64,000 nucleotides of DNA from assembly GCA_910576205.1 (NCBI GenBank), contig CAJTHL010000002.1, positions 62,001 to 126,000 of the forward strand, in the 5' to 3' direction. Made by a program: the position numbers and the translations under genes. Within the stretch, counting starts at the first letter, position 1; each line of letters opens with the position of its first letter. Shown one piece after another: positions 18,150 to 27,387 of this stretch. The DNA is from Clostridia bacterium (GTDB lineage: Bacteria > Bacillota > Clostridia > Lachnospirales > Lachnospiraceae). The notes under the pieces are model-generated. The model was not told the origin of the DNA. It searched no databases and saw nothing but the letters and a program-made list of their open reading frames with translations.

Positions 18150-19358
18150 ATGGCAAAAGAAATCATTGCGATGCTTCTCGCCGGCGGACAGGGCTCACGC
18201 CTTTACGCGCTGACCCAGAAGCTGGCAAAACCCGCAGTACCCTTTGGCGGAAAATACCGGATCATCGATTTTCCCCTGTCAAACTGCGTCAACTCCGGCA
18301 TTGATACGGTGGGCATTCTGACCCAGTATCAGCCGCTGGTACTCAACGAATACATCGGCAACGGACAACCCTGGGATCTGGACCGGCTCTACGGGGGCGT
18401 CCACGTTCTGCCCCCCTATCAGCAGGCTTCCGGCTCCGACTGGTACAAGGGAACGGCCAACGCCATTTACCAGAACATTTCCTTTATTGAACGGTACGAC
18501 CCCCAGTATGTGATTATCCTCTCGGGAGATCAGATCTGCAAGCAGGATTACAACGATTTCCTGGAGTTTCACAAGGCAAAAGGCGCGGAATTCAGCGTGG
18601 CTGTCATGGAAGTTCCCTGGGAGGAGGCTTCCCGCTTCGGCCTTATGGTAGCGGATGAGGACGACCGCATCACAGAGTTCCAGGAGAAGCCAAAGGAGCC
18701 CAAATCCAACCTGGCTTCCATGGGAATTTACATCTTTAACTGGGATATTTTAAAGAAGTATCTCACGGAGGACGAACAGGATCCCAATTCCGAAAATGAT
18801 TTTGGAAATAATATTATCCCCAACCTTCTTAGGGACCGCCGTAAAATGTACGCCTACCATTTCAGCGGTTACTGGAAGGATGTGGGAACCATCTCCTCTC
18901 TCTGGGAAGCCAACATGGAGGTGCTGGACCCGGAGCACAGCGGCATCAACCTTTTTGACGACAACTGGAAGATCTACAGCCGCAACAGCGGCCTTACCGG
19001 CCACAAAATCGGCACTTCCGCTGTCATAGAAAACTCCATGATTACAGACGGATGCCGCGTTAAGGGGCATGTAAAGCATTCCATTTTGTTTGCAGGCGTC
19101 CAGGTGGAGGACGGCGCCGTTATCGAGGACGCCGTTGTCATGGGCAACACGGTTATCCGTTCCGGCGCTGTGGTAAAGCACTGTATTATTGCCGAAAATG
19201 TTACGGTTGGTGAAAATGCCGTGGTTGGCGCCATGCCCGAGGGGGACGAAAACGGCGTGGCAACCGTCGGCCCCGGTATCCGTATCGGCGACAACGCGAA
19301 AATCGGCCCCAGGGCTATGGTGCGCAATCATGTAGAAGGTGGTGAAGAACAATGGTAA
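18150..19358 (+). CDS. glgC: Glucose-1-phosphate adenylyltransferase, catalytic subunit
   Basis: A 402-aa nucleotidyltransferase that makes ADP-glucose from ATP and glucose-1-phosphate for glycogen synthesis. The nucleotide-binding N-terminus is [34 protein letters not shown]. The C-terminal third is a left-handed beta-helix of hexapeptide repeats. The start at 18150 is chosen because AGGAGG precedes it and homology begins there. Its last 7 bp overlap glgD, so the subunits are translationally coupled. Other glycogen genes are not in the window. Confidence 0.95.
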   Translation: MAKEIIAMLLAGGQGSRLYALTQKLAKPAVPFGGKYRIIDFPLSNCVNSGIDTVGILTQYQPLVLNEYIGNGQPWDLDRLYGGVHVLPPYQQASGSDWYKGTANAIYQNISFIERYDPQYVIILSGDQICKQDYNDFLEFHKAKGAEFSVAVMEVPWEEASRFGLMVADEDDRITEFQEKPKEPKSNLASMGIYIFNWDILKKYLTEDEQDPNSENDFGNNIIPNLLRDRRKMYAYHFSGYWKDVGTISSLWEANMEVLDPEHSGINLFDDNWKIYSRNSGLTGHKIGTSAVIENSMITDGCRVKGHVKHSILFAGVQVEDGAVIEDAVVMGNTVIRSGAVVKHCIIAENVTVGENAVVGAMPEGDENGVATVGPGIRIGDNAKIGPRAMVRNHVEGGEEQW

Positions 19359-20494
19359 AATCTAATTCAAGCGCAATGGGCGTTATTTTCCCAAATAATT
19401 ACGATCAACTGGTTCCCGAGCTGGTCAATGTCCGCCTTATGGCTTCCATTCCTTTTGCCAGCCGTTACCGCATGATCGACTTTATTTTATCCAGCATGGC
19501 CAACTCCGGCATTGACAATATCTCGATTATGGTTCACAACAACTACCACTCTCTTATGGATCACCTGGGCTCCGGCCGTGAATGGGATCTGGTGCGCAAA
19601 AACGGCGGCCTCAACATCTTTCCGCCTTTTGCCGAGCGGACCTCCCAGCGCTCCACGGGCCGCGTGGGCTCCCTGGCCAGTATCCTGGATTTCCTTCGTT
19701 CCCAGAAGGAGAAATATGTGGTCATCGCCGATACCAATATCGCGGTCAATATTGATTTCAATGCGGTTATTCAGGCTCACATAGAAAGCGGCGCCGACGT
19801 GACTGCGGTCTACAACCAGCAGACGCTTCCGGAGAGCATTGTAAACACCCAGAGAAATGACAAGGGCTTCTACTACACCTTTGCCATTGAGAATGGACGG
19901 ATCACCAAAATCTACGTGAATTCCCGGGAAAAAGGCGTCCAGAATTTCAGCATGAATATTTACGTCATTGACAGGGAGCTTTTGATTGATTCCATCAACA
20001 ACGCCTTTGTCCTTGGCCAACAGTATTTCGAGCGGGATATCCTACTTCCCCAGGTAAGCAGGCTGAATATCCAGGCCTACAAATACGACGGCTATATTGC
20101 CCGTATCAGCGGCATGAAGAGCTATTTTGACGAGAATATGAAGCTTCTGGACGACTACAACCTGGACGCTCTCTTCTCCGGCGCGCCCATCTACACCAAA
20201 ATCCGCGACGACAACCCCACCCGCTACATCAACGGGGCCAAGGCCAGAAATGTCATGGTGGCTGACGGCTGCATTATCGAAGGGGAGGTGGAGAACAGCA
20301 TTCTCTTCAGGGGCGTGAAGGTGGCGAAAGGCGCCAAGGTGAAGAATTGTATCCTTATGCAGGATACGGTTGTCGAGGCCGGGGCTGAGATCGAGTATCT
20401 GATTACAGATAAGCAGGTGAAGGTTACGGCCGGGAAAGAGATGAAGGGGACAGATACGTTTCCGTTTTATATTGCTAAGGGGCATAGTGTGTAA
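19352..20494 (+). CDS. glgD: GlgD, regulatory/non-catalytic ADP-glucose pyrophosphorylase subunit
   Basis: A 380-aa paralogue of GlgC. It keeps the fold ([28 protein letters not shown]-terminal hexapeptide helix) but lacks the GGxGxRL nucleotide-binding loop, which is replaced by [15 protein letters not shown]. In Firmicutes GlgD forms a heterotetramer with GlgC and modulates activity. The overlap with glgC fits stoichiometric synthesis. A bidirectional hairpin closes the unit. Confidence 0.94.
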   Translation: MVKSNSSAMGVIFPNNYDQLVPELVNVRLMASIPFASRYRMIDFILSSMANSGIDNISIMVHNNYHSLMDHLGSGREWDLVRKNGGLNIFPPFAERTSQRSTGRVGSLASILDFLRSQKEKYVVIADTNIAVNIDFNAVIQAHIESGADVTAVYNQQTLPESIVNTQRNDKGFYYTFAIENGRITKIYVNSREKGVQNFSMNIYVIDRELLIDSINNAFVLGQQYFERDILLPQVSRLNIQAYKYDGYIARISGMKSYFDENMKLLDDYNLDALFSGAPIYTKIRDDNPTRYINGAKARNVMVADGCIIEGEVENSILFRGVKVAKGAKVKNCILMQDTVVEAGAEIEYLITDKQVKVTAGKEMKGTDTFPFYIAKGHSV

Positions 20495-20606
20495 GGCATA
20501 TTAAGGAAATGCCTGGGGCCTGGCAGAAAGGGATGCCTTAAGAAACCGCCGATGGCGTGCCAGAATGGGGTGTCCGAAAAGGCGATAGCTTCTTAGAAAA
20601 ATGGGA

Positions 20607-20654
20607 GAGCCGCCCTGGCTGTATCCTTTTGAAAGGATGCAGGCGGGGCGGCTC
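20607..20654. terminator. Bidirectional terminator between glgD and the glycan operon
   Basis: A long hairpin with arms GAGCCGCCCTGGCTGTATCC and GGATGCAGGCGGGGCGGCTC (two mismatches). On the minus strand it is followed by CCCATTTTTCT, so it can end the ~26-kb glycan transcript; on the plus strand it follows glgD. Confidence 0.75.
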
Positions 20655-20669
20655 TGTTTGAGGGGGAAA

Positions 20670-21815
20670 TTATTTTTGTAACATTTTATACTTTTGAATC
20701 GCATCCACTACCCTGTCCTGTTCTTCCTTTTCCATATAGGGATGCAATGGAAGCGCTAATACACGTTTACATAAATCCTCTGTCACTGGCAACGCAACTT
20801 TTTTACAATCCATTCCCTGGAATGCCCCCTGTCGGCTCATGGGTTTCGGATAATAGATCATGGAGGGAATGCCGTTTTCTTTGAGATATGTCTGCAATCC
20901 GTTTCGTTCCTTTTCACTCTTAAGCAGAATGGAGTATTGTGCCCAGCTGGAATAAAAATGTTCTTTTATATAGGGCGTCTTTACAAGGCCAGCCAGTAGC
21001 TGCATATATCTTTCCGCCACACAATTTATATCCGCTAGTTCATACTCTTGAAAAGCTCTGAGCTTTACATTCAAAACCGCTGCCTGTATGGTATCCAGAC
21101 GGGAATTCATGCCAATGCGCACATTATCATATTTGTCCGCCCCTTTTCCGTGAATACGGTAAGATCTAAGGAGCTCTGCCCATTCATCGTTATCCGTAAA
21201 CACGGCGCCGCCGTCCCCATAACACCCTAACGGCTTCGCAGGGAAAAATGAGGTAGTGGAAATATCGCCAAAGCTGCATGCCCTCTGCTCCCCAATCCTT
21301 CCGCCAAAGCCCTGGGCTCCGTCCTCCAGAATGAGCAGTCCATACTTATCCGCGATTTTCCGGATTTGTGTATAATCTGCAGGCTGTCCAAAAAGATCTA
21401 CAGCCACAATTACCCTGGGTCTGAGATGCCCTTCTTTTTTTACTTCAATAATTGCCTGCTCTAAGGATTCCGGCGACAAATTAAAGGTATCCTCCTCCAC
21501 ATCCACAAAAACAGGCGTGGCTCCCTCATAGGCAGGCGTTTCCCCAGAGGCAAAAAATGTAAAATCCGGTACAAATACCGCATCTCCCTGGCCAATATTC
21601 CAGACCATGAAAGCTAACGTCAATGCGTCTGTTCCATTGGCGCAGGTAATACAATGTTTTATGCCCACATAGGCCGCAAGCTGCTCTTCCAGTTCGTTGA
21701 CCTGCTTTCCGGAGATAAAATTTCCGGTTGTGAGAACCTGCTGGATTTCTTTATCGATTTCTGGTTTTAGTTTCTGGTATTGTTTTTGTAAGTCTCGAAA
21801 TTGCATTTTATTCAC
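20670..21815 (-). CDS. wbpE: DegT/DnrJ aminotransferase, WbpE-like (UDP-3-amino sugar synthesis)
   Basis: A 381-aa PLP-dependent sugar aminotransferase. The PLP-lysine region is FFPAKPLGCYGDGGAVF. The motifs CANGTDALTLAF, NSRLDTIQAAVL and YYPKPMSRQ match the WbpE/WlbC group, which converts UDP-3-keto-GlcNAcA to UDP-GlcNAc3NA using glutamate. It is the last gene of the glycan operon. Enzymes for the other four steps of the UDP-ManNAc3NAcA route are encoded at 33.8-40.8 kb, which supports the specific assignment. It overlaps the acyltransferase gene by 8 bp. Confidence 0.8.
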   Translation of the reverse strand: MNKMQFRDLQKQYQKLKPEIDKEIQQVLTTGNFISGKQVNELEEQLAAYVGIKHCITCANGTDALTLAFMVWNIGQGDAVFVPDFTFFASGETPAYEGATPVFVDVEEDTFNLSPESLEQAIIEVKKEGHLRPRVIVAVDLFGQPADYTQIRKIADKYGLLILEDGAQGFGGRIGEQRACSFGDISTTSFFPAKPLGCYGDGGAVFTDNDEWAELLRSYRIHGKGADKYDNVRIGMNSRLDTIQAAVLNVKLRAFQEYELADINCVAERYMQLLAGLVKTPYIKEHFYSSWAQYSILLKSEKERNGLQTYLKENGIPSMIYYPKPMSRQGAFQGMDCKKVALPVTEDLCKRVLALPLHPYMEKEEQDRVVDAIQKYKMLQK

Positions 21816-22953
21816 CTCGGTTTATCTTTCCTTTATAACTTTTACATTCATTGTACTTTAATAAGATGATACAACATAGTTTCTTTTCAATAAAATTATA
21901 AAATAGCGCACCTAAAATAATTAAAACAAAACATATGGTTGTTATGTCCATTTTCATGCCTAACAGCCAAATCAGAAACGGGCCATGGACAGCATATAAA
22001 CTATAACTGATTTTTCCCACATCCATAATCCCAAATGTGGGAAAACAAATAGATTTAAAATTATTATCAATCCATCTAATAACCCTGGCACATATAATTG
22101 CAAAAATAATTTTTCTTATCTCAGATAATAGTATAAGGACAGATCTGCTTATTCCTATTTGAAAAGGAATAAATAAAATTATATAAAACAGGCATACATA
22201 ACAATTCCCCAGACTATTCTTTTTGTTCCTGGTATTTGCTAGAGCTCCTATATACCAAAACGGAAAAAAAGAAAAAAAGGCACTATTTTCCCACCACAAA
22301 AAAAAATTATCTGATATTATAACAACGTATAGAGACATACTCCATAAGATAACATATACTATTTTCCAAATAATTCTGCCCTTAGAATCCAGATATAAAA
22401 TAACAGGATAAAGCAGGTATAAATAAACCTCTACCAATACAGTAGTTAACGGGGCGTTTCCTAAGTATGTTCTCTCATAACCAAATGGTATAAGAGCGTT
22501 AATACCGCTTATACGGAGTACAATCCTCAAAAATGAAATATGATAAGTCGCTGTTAATGCTTCAGTAAGGTTATTGTTAAACGATGCAAGATAACATAAA
22601 ATGCCAATTATTACCCCCCCCCACATCACTGGAGCTATTCTTGCAGTTCTTTTGAAATAAAATGATCGGATATTTTCTTTTGAAAGTGTCTCCAAAGATC
22701 TGCTTCTATGAATACAGTATCCACTTAATACAATAAAGAAAATCACACCTGCATTTGTTTCAGAAACTGGCTGCGTAAAACAAACCATATATCGTAGTAT
22801 TTTTCCAATAACACTATCCACACCGGTTGCAATCTTATACCATGAGCAAAACAAATGGCAGCAAATAACATATAAGCAGGCTATTCCTCTAAGGAAAGTA
22901 ATACCCTCACAATAATATGTTCTTTTCTCAGAATTTAATAATGAAAGATTCAT
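21808..22953 (-). CDS. Acyltransferase 3 family membrane protein with a G9 tract
   Basis: A 381-aa polytopic protein with about ten membrane segments. It opens with the acyltransferase-3 signature EGITFLRGIACLYVICCHLF, which contains the family's catalytic-type His. Also typical are FIVLSGYCIHRSRSLETL and SYSLYAVHGPFLIWL. Such enzymes O-acylate extracytoplasmic glycans. Codons ~111-114 (ATG TGG GGG GGG GTA) contain nine consecutive G, a slippage-prone tract that would shift the frame on gain or loss of one base. As read here the frame is intact. The gene is visibly AT-rich compared with the flanking glg and cob genes. Confidence 0.85.
   Translation of the reverse strand: MNLSLLNSEKRTYYCEGITFLRGIACLYVICCHLFCSWYKIATGVDSVIGKILRYMVCFTQPVSETNAGVIFFIVLSGYCIHRSRSLETLSKENIRSFYFKRTARIAPVMWGGVIIGILCYLASFNNNLTEALTATYHISFLRIVLRISGINALIPFGYERTYLGNAPLTTVLVEVYLYLLYPVILYLDSKGRIIWKIVYVILWSMSLYVVIISDNFFLWWENSAFFSFFPFWYIGALANTRNKKNSLGNCYVCLFYIILFIPFQIGISRSVLILLSEIRKIIFAIICARVIRWIDNNFKSICFPTFGIMDVGKISYSLYAVHGPFLIWLLGMKMDITTICFVLIILGALFYNFIEKKLCCIILLKYNECKSYKGKINRGE
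22614..22622 (-). repeat. G9 homopolymer in the acyltransferase coding sequence
   Basis: Nine consecutive C on the plus strand (G9 in the coding strand), about 110 codons from the start. Confidence 0.9.
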
Positions 22954-23033
22954 CGGAATTCGTTTTCCTTCTTTTTCTTTAAAACTGGCACATCATGTAT
23001 ATATGACAAAGCTTCTTTTTTGTAAACCATTTT

Positions 23034-24818
23034 TTATAATTTACCTTTCTTCCAGGATATTAATGAAGTTTTTTTGATAATTTTGCCGTTCTCAACCCGA
23101 AAAACAATATCACATTTTTCAATAGTCGTTAATCTATGTGCAATAATAATTAAGGTCTTCTGCCCCTTTAAATGTTCAATAGATTCCATAATTGTTTTTT
23201 CTGTTTCGTTGTCAAGAGCAGATGTTGCCTCATCAAACACTAATATTTCGGGATTATAATACAACGCTCTTGCAATGCCGATTCTTTGCCTTTGTCCTCC
23301 CGAAAGCCGGACTCCCCTTTCGCCTATCTGTGTGTCTAATCCTTCTGGCAGGCTTTTTACAAAATCATATAAAGAGGCCTCCTTAAGGGAGCGCCATACC
23401 TCATCATCTGATATTTCTTTTTCCCCAAAAGCTATATTGGCACGAATGGAATCATCCAGCATAAATATCATCTGCGGAATATACCCAATCTGCTTTAAAA
23501 AACCTGGTATATCCTCTTGAATATTTATGCCATCTAAAGAGACTGTACCTTTTAACGGCTGCAAAAGTCCAAGCATAACATCTATAGCTGTAGTTTTCCC
23601 TGCACCCGATGAGCCTATTATGCCAACAGATTCCCCCTTATTAATTTTCATTCCCGTGTCTTTTAATACTTCTTTTTCTGTTTTCGGATAACAATAGGTG
23701 ATATCTGAAAGTTCAATACTGCTATGAATCTTTTCTATTTTATTTGTAGCTGCATTTTTACAGGCATCCTTTTGGGGTAAAGTCACTTTATCCTTTCCGC
23801 TGATATCATTTAAGTTTTTAATCAGCTCATCCAGCATGGGCTCACAATATGAAATCGCTGCAAGTTGAGCAGATATTCTGTTAACAGAGGGTAAAAGTCT
23901 CAAGGCCGCGATAGCAACCGCTGACAACATTGGAATAATGGATTCCAGTGAGTAGCCTCGATATATCAGAATGGCAACAAACAGAAACATAGTACTCATA
24001 CTTGCTGCCTCAATAAAAAATCTTGGAATTAGTGGAATTGTACTATTCTTTCTAAGGGCCTGTACATAAACTTTCCCATAAGAATTAAACTTGCTTTCAA
24101 AAAACTCCTCTTTCATCAGTACCTTTATTTCTTTAATTCCCTGTATTGACTGGAGAAGCCATTTGCTCATTCCCGCAGCCGAATTCTGCGTTTTTTCACC
24201 TGCATCTTTTAAAACAGGCTTCATCAGCCTGCTAATAACTGACATTAATGTCAACAAAATAATTACAACGAATATCAGCAATCTTGGGGTTATTACAAAA
24301 ACAGTTATCAACAGCATTCCCGAAACAACAATCTCTGTAAGCAGTTGCAAAAGTGTGGTCAGAAGATTAAAGCTAGTAGGAATATCTGTATAAACGATCT
24401 TAACCAGCTCACCAGAATTTACTTGAAGAAAATATTCGTAGGGTCGATGAATGAAGTTTGACAGCATCCGTTCCTGCAGTCTGAACATATTTCCATACAC
24501 AAAACGGTATTGTATATTATACTCAAACATCAAATATGCATTTTTTAATAGATATACGGCAGCCAAAACAAGCGCTAACAGTATAAGAAATGTTCTGCTG
24601 GATTCTATTCCAAATCTATCACATATTAATACGGCATATTTATTATCCATAGTTTCATCCGGGTACATTACAGCATTCATAAAAGGAAGCATCAACGACA
24701 CCGTTACTGTTTCCAATATTCCGCCCAATACCATTAATATTGCCAACTGCCCGATACGTATTTTCTGATGTCTGGACAGCATCCGATTAAACTTTCTTAT
24801 TACTCGTACCAGCTGCAT
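23034..24818 (-). CDS. ABC transporter, fused permease-ATPase (PglK/MsbA-like flippase)
   Basis: A 594-aa half-transporter. Residues ~20-320 form a six-helix exporter domain and ~360-590 the ATPase. It has Walker A GSSGAGKTTAIDVML, signature LSGGQRQRIGIARAL, Walker B ILVFDEATSALD and a switch His in IIIAHRLTTI. In glycan loci this architecture (PglK, WlaB) flips undecaprenyl-diphosphate-linked oligosaccharides to the outer face of the membrane. With no Wzx-type flippase in the locus, it is the best candidate for export. Moderately AT-rich composition. Confidence 0.85.
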   Translation of the reverse strand: MQLVRVIRKFNRMLSRHQKIRIGQLAILMVLGGILETVTVSLMLPFMNAVMYPDETMDNKYAVLICDRFGIESSRTFLILLALVLAAVYLLKNAYLMFEYNIQYRFVYGNMFRLQERMLSNFIHRPYEYFLQVNSGELVKIVYTDIPTSFNLLTTLLQLLTEIVVSGMLLITVFVITPRLLIFVVIILLTLMSVISRLMKPVLKDAGEKTQNSAAGMSKWLLQSIQGIKEIKVLMKEEFFESKFNSYGKVYVQALRKNSTIPLIPRFFIEAASMSTMFLFVAILIYRGYSLESIIPMLSAVAIAALRLLPSVNRISAQLAAISYCEPMLDELIKNLNDISGKDKVTLPQKDACKNAATNKIEKIHSSIELSDITYCYPKTEKEVLKDTGMKINKGESVGIIGSSGAGKTTAIDVMLGLLQPLKGTVSLDGINIQEDIPGFLKQIGYIPQMIFMLDDSIRANIAFGEKEISDDEVWRSLKEASLYDFVKSLPEGLDTQIGERGVRLSGGQRQRIGIARALYYNPEILVFDEATSALDNETEKTIMESIEHLKGQKTLIIIAHRLTTIEKCDIVFRVENGKIIKKTSLISWKKGKL

Positions 24819-24850
24819 AATAATATGTCCTATACGTCCTTTACTAAAAT

Positions 24851-26254
24851 TTATTGTGCTCTATATTTCGCTCTATACTGTTTTCGGAAAAAATCATAAA
24901 TCTTCGTATTTCTAAAGGGAGTTTTTGCAACTATACCAATTATACTTAACAAAACAAGCCCTATACGCATTTTGATATATCGTAGATTAAAAAACCTTTT
25001 GAAAGAACGGTATCCTCCGGCCTTTATTAGTTTATAATTAAATAATCCATAATCGCGTGTTGCCTCAATTTTAGAAATTCTACAGTACTTATTCAGTTCA
25101 TGCAGATAATCCTGTCCTTTATCTATAATGTTTTTATAGCTTATTACTTCATGAACAAATGCACTATATGTGTATTTTCCACTAATTACCACATTTTCAT
25201 AACAATTATCTGCTATTTTTTCACAGTAACTTACATCTTTTACCTTTTCAATAACCTGGCTGATATTAGAAAAATCTTTTTTTATCTCAATATAATCCCT
25301 TCCAGCCTCAAATACACCCGCATAATCCCCCTCAACCAACAACTGGCAAGTCCTGGTCATTGCGCATTCAAAATGTCTTGGTGAAAGGGCAAACAAATGA
25401 ATTTCATTATCTTTTCCCGGGAAGCATGCCTCTTCACATTCTTCAAAGCAAGCTTTAGGATTTGCTTCCATATATTTGTCAACCTTGATTTTTAATGAGC
25501 CATCATAGTCGATCAGTCCGCTTCCACCCAGGCATCCTAACATAGTCCGGCAGTTCAGCAGAAAATCTATCCAATCGGACCCCAGATATACCTTGGGATT
25601 TCTGTCGGAAGTGTTTGCTATATCATAGGTCAGCCCTGTTTCATGATCTTCCAGATATTTTCCAATCTGATCTGCAAGTTCAGCCTTAAGCTGTCCATGT
25701 TTCCCAAGCCAATAAGGCAGTTTTCTTGCTCTATAACCAATATCAATAGGCCGCTTTCTGATGCTGGCCCTATTCTGAATCATAGACAACGTTTTTTCAT
25801 CTACATATCCTGTAAAAACAGTGCTTATCTTTTTATAGCCAAGCGACCTGGGATATAACTTTTCATAATCCTCTTCATTTGCGCAGGTATAAATAGCTTC
25901 TATTTTCGTATCCTTAATTATTTTATGTATATCGGCTGTATAATTATATTCATCCTGCGGTATGATAAGTTTTGGGCATTTGAATTTATTAATTAAATCT
26001 ACAATCTTTTCATAATTTCTTTTCCACCATACTGGATCATATCGAAGAGCTATTGCAGAATAATGTATAATGACAGCTGAAATTTTTTCAAACTCAGACG
26101 TATATTTTCGCACTTCATCTAATGAAAAGGTGTCATATATATTTAAATAATAATAAGTATTTGTATTGTCATATTCCGAAAAACAATAGAGAGAATCTTC
26201 TATTGTCTTTCTTGGCTTTTTCTCATCTATAACATATAAAACAAGAATGTTCAT
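24851..26254 (-). CDS. Unrecognised GT-B-like glycosyltransferase, paralogue A
   Basis: A 467-aa soluble protein I cannot assign to a named family with confidence. A Rossmann-like N-half (MNILVLYVIDEKKPR) is followed by the conserved blocks PIDIGYRAR and YDGSLKIKVDKYMEANP. Next come LSPRHFECAMTRTCQLLVEGDYAGVFEAGRDYIEIKKDFSN and a KYTYSAFVHEV tail. The same blocks occur in the same order in the protein at 31391-32686. The SPRHFE...QLLVEG region resembles the nucleotide-sugar-binding end of CgeB-like GT-B enzymes, so a glycosyltransferase role is plausible. The coding sequence is clearly AT-rich. Confidence 0.6.
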   Translation of the reverse strand: MNILVLYVIDEKKPRKTIEDSLYCFSEYDNTNTYYYLNIYDTFSLDEVRKYTSEFEKISAVIIHYSAIALRYDPVWWKRNYEKIVDLINKFKCPKLIIPQDEYNYTADIHKIIKDTKIEAIYTCANEEDYEKLYPRSLGYKKISTVFTGYVDEKTLSMIQNRASIRKRPIDIGYRARKLPYWLGKHGQLKAELADQIGKYLEDHETGLTYDIANTSDRNPKVYLGSDWIDFLLNCRTMLGCLGGSGLIDYDGSLKIKVDKYMEANPKACFEECEEACFPGKDNEIHLFALSPRHFECAMTRTCQLLVEGDYAGVFEAGRDYIEIKKDFSNISQVIEKVKDVSYCEKIADNCYENVVISGKYTYSAFVHEVISYKNIIDKGQDYLHELNKYCRISKIEATRDYGLFNYKLIKAGGYRSFKRFFNLRYIKMRIGLVLLSIIGIVAKTPFRNTKIYDFFRKQYRAKYRAQ

Positions 26255-26311
26255 TTTCTATAACAATCCCCTTTGTTCGTAGTCTGATAAACTGTTTTTG
26301 TATTCTCTTCC

Positions 26312-27370
26312 CTATTTCCACAGTCTGTATACACCTCCTATGCAGCAGCTGATGCGTTCCGTATTTATTGGATAATCATTTTCATCAAACTGGATTCCTC
26401 GAAGAAACGTCTTATGTTCCTCTTCTACCCTTTCATCTGCCAATGCCTCTGTAATATATTTTTTTGCCAGTTTGGGTTCAAGAGAATTTGGATATCCTCC
26501 TTGATAAACTACTTTGCAAAATCCTGCATCCTTACACATCTTCAAAAAATTATCGGGAGACCAGCATCTTGCCAAGGGACATCCCGGACCATCCGTAGAC
26601 ATTCTGAATATTTCATCCAGGTTCATTTTTCCTGCTTCATCCAATGAACATTCAATAGGGGAAGAATCTACATAGCGCAAATAATATGCCACATATAAAT
26701 GAAACCATATGCTTTCCCGATTATATACCATAATACAAACGTTATTATCCCCATTGCCTTCCTTGGACTTTAATATCCTGTAAAACTCTTCCAATATTTT
26801 TTCTGGAAAAGAGGTGTGCATCAGTACCCCTTGGCAACTGATAAAATCTACAGATTCATCCTCAAGGGGAATTATTGGCGTTGCTTCATCAATTTGGATA
26901 AGCCGGCATCTGTCTTTTTTCACTCCATGAAGCGCCATTCTGAACTGGGAATTTTCTAAAGCAGGCCTGGACACGTCTATCCCGATTATCTTTTCTGGAT
27001 TCGTTTTCTGAGAATACCAAGTCAGATCATTTCCCGGACCACATCCGTAATCAAGTATTGTCTCGCCAGTGTGTTTACGATCCATATCAGCAAATACGCG
27101 ATAATATGGATATACACTAAAAATCCATTCTCTGTATTTTAATGACTCTTCTGCTGAAACAAACCAGTCATCATGTACGGTATGTCCTGTCCAGTATTCA
27201 CTTACTTCATCCGACGTATTTACATCCGACTCAATCGGAATAAGCACATCCTCTTTATAAAACCTCTTTAGCTTTGCTTGTATTATATGTGTTCTCTGTA
27301 ATTTTACAATTTTCCTTTTAGCTCTATTTACCCCCCCCCCAATTATTTTTCTTAAAATATTTCTAGTCAT
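26312..27370 (-). CDS. SAM-dependent methyltransferase with a 5' G10 tract
   Basis: A 352-aa class I methyltransferase. Motif I is TILDYGCGPGNDLTWYSQ, the acidic strand-2 end is IIGIDVSRPALENS, and the SAM-pocket motif is VDFISCQGVLMHTSFPEKILEEFYRIL. It probably methylates a sugar of the glycan. The N-terminal basic region is encoded through ten consecutive G (codons 11-14, ATT GGG GGG GGG GTA), 30 bp after the ATG, an ideal position for on/off slippage. The frame is open as read. Confidence 0.85.
   Translation of the reverse strand: MTRNILRKIIGGGVNRAKRKIVKLQRTHIIQAKLKRFYKEDVLIPIESDVNTSDEVSEYWTGHTVHDDWFVSAEESLKYREWIFSVYPYYRVFADMDRKHTGETILDYGCGPGNDLTWYSQKTNPEKIIGIDVSRPALENSQFRMALHGVKKDRCRLIQIDEATPIIPLEDESVDFISCQGVLMHTSFPEKILEEFYRILKSKEGNGDNNVCIMVYNRESIWFHLYVAYYLRYVDSSPIECSLDEAGKMNLDEIFRMSTDGPGCPLARCWSPDNFLKMCKDAGFCKVVYQGGYPNSLEPKLAKKYITEALADERVEEEHKTFLRGIQFDENDYPINTERISCCIGGVYRLWK
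27331..27340 (-). repeat. G10 homopolymer near the start of the methyltransferase gene
   Basis: Ten consecutive C on the plus strand (G10 in the coding strand), beginning 30 bp after the start codon. Confidence 0.92.
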
Positions 27371-27387
27371 TTTTTATTCTCCTCCAA

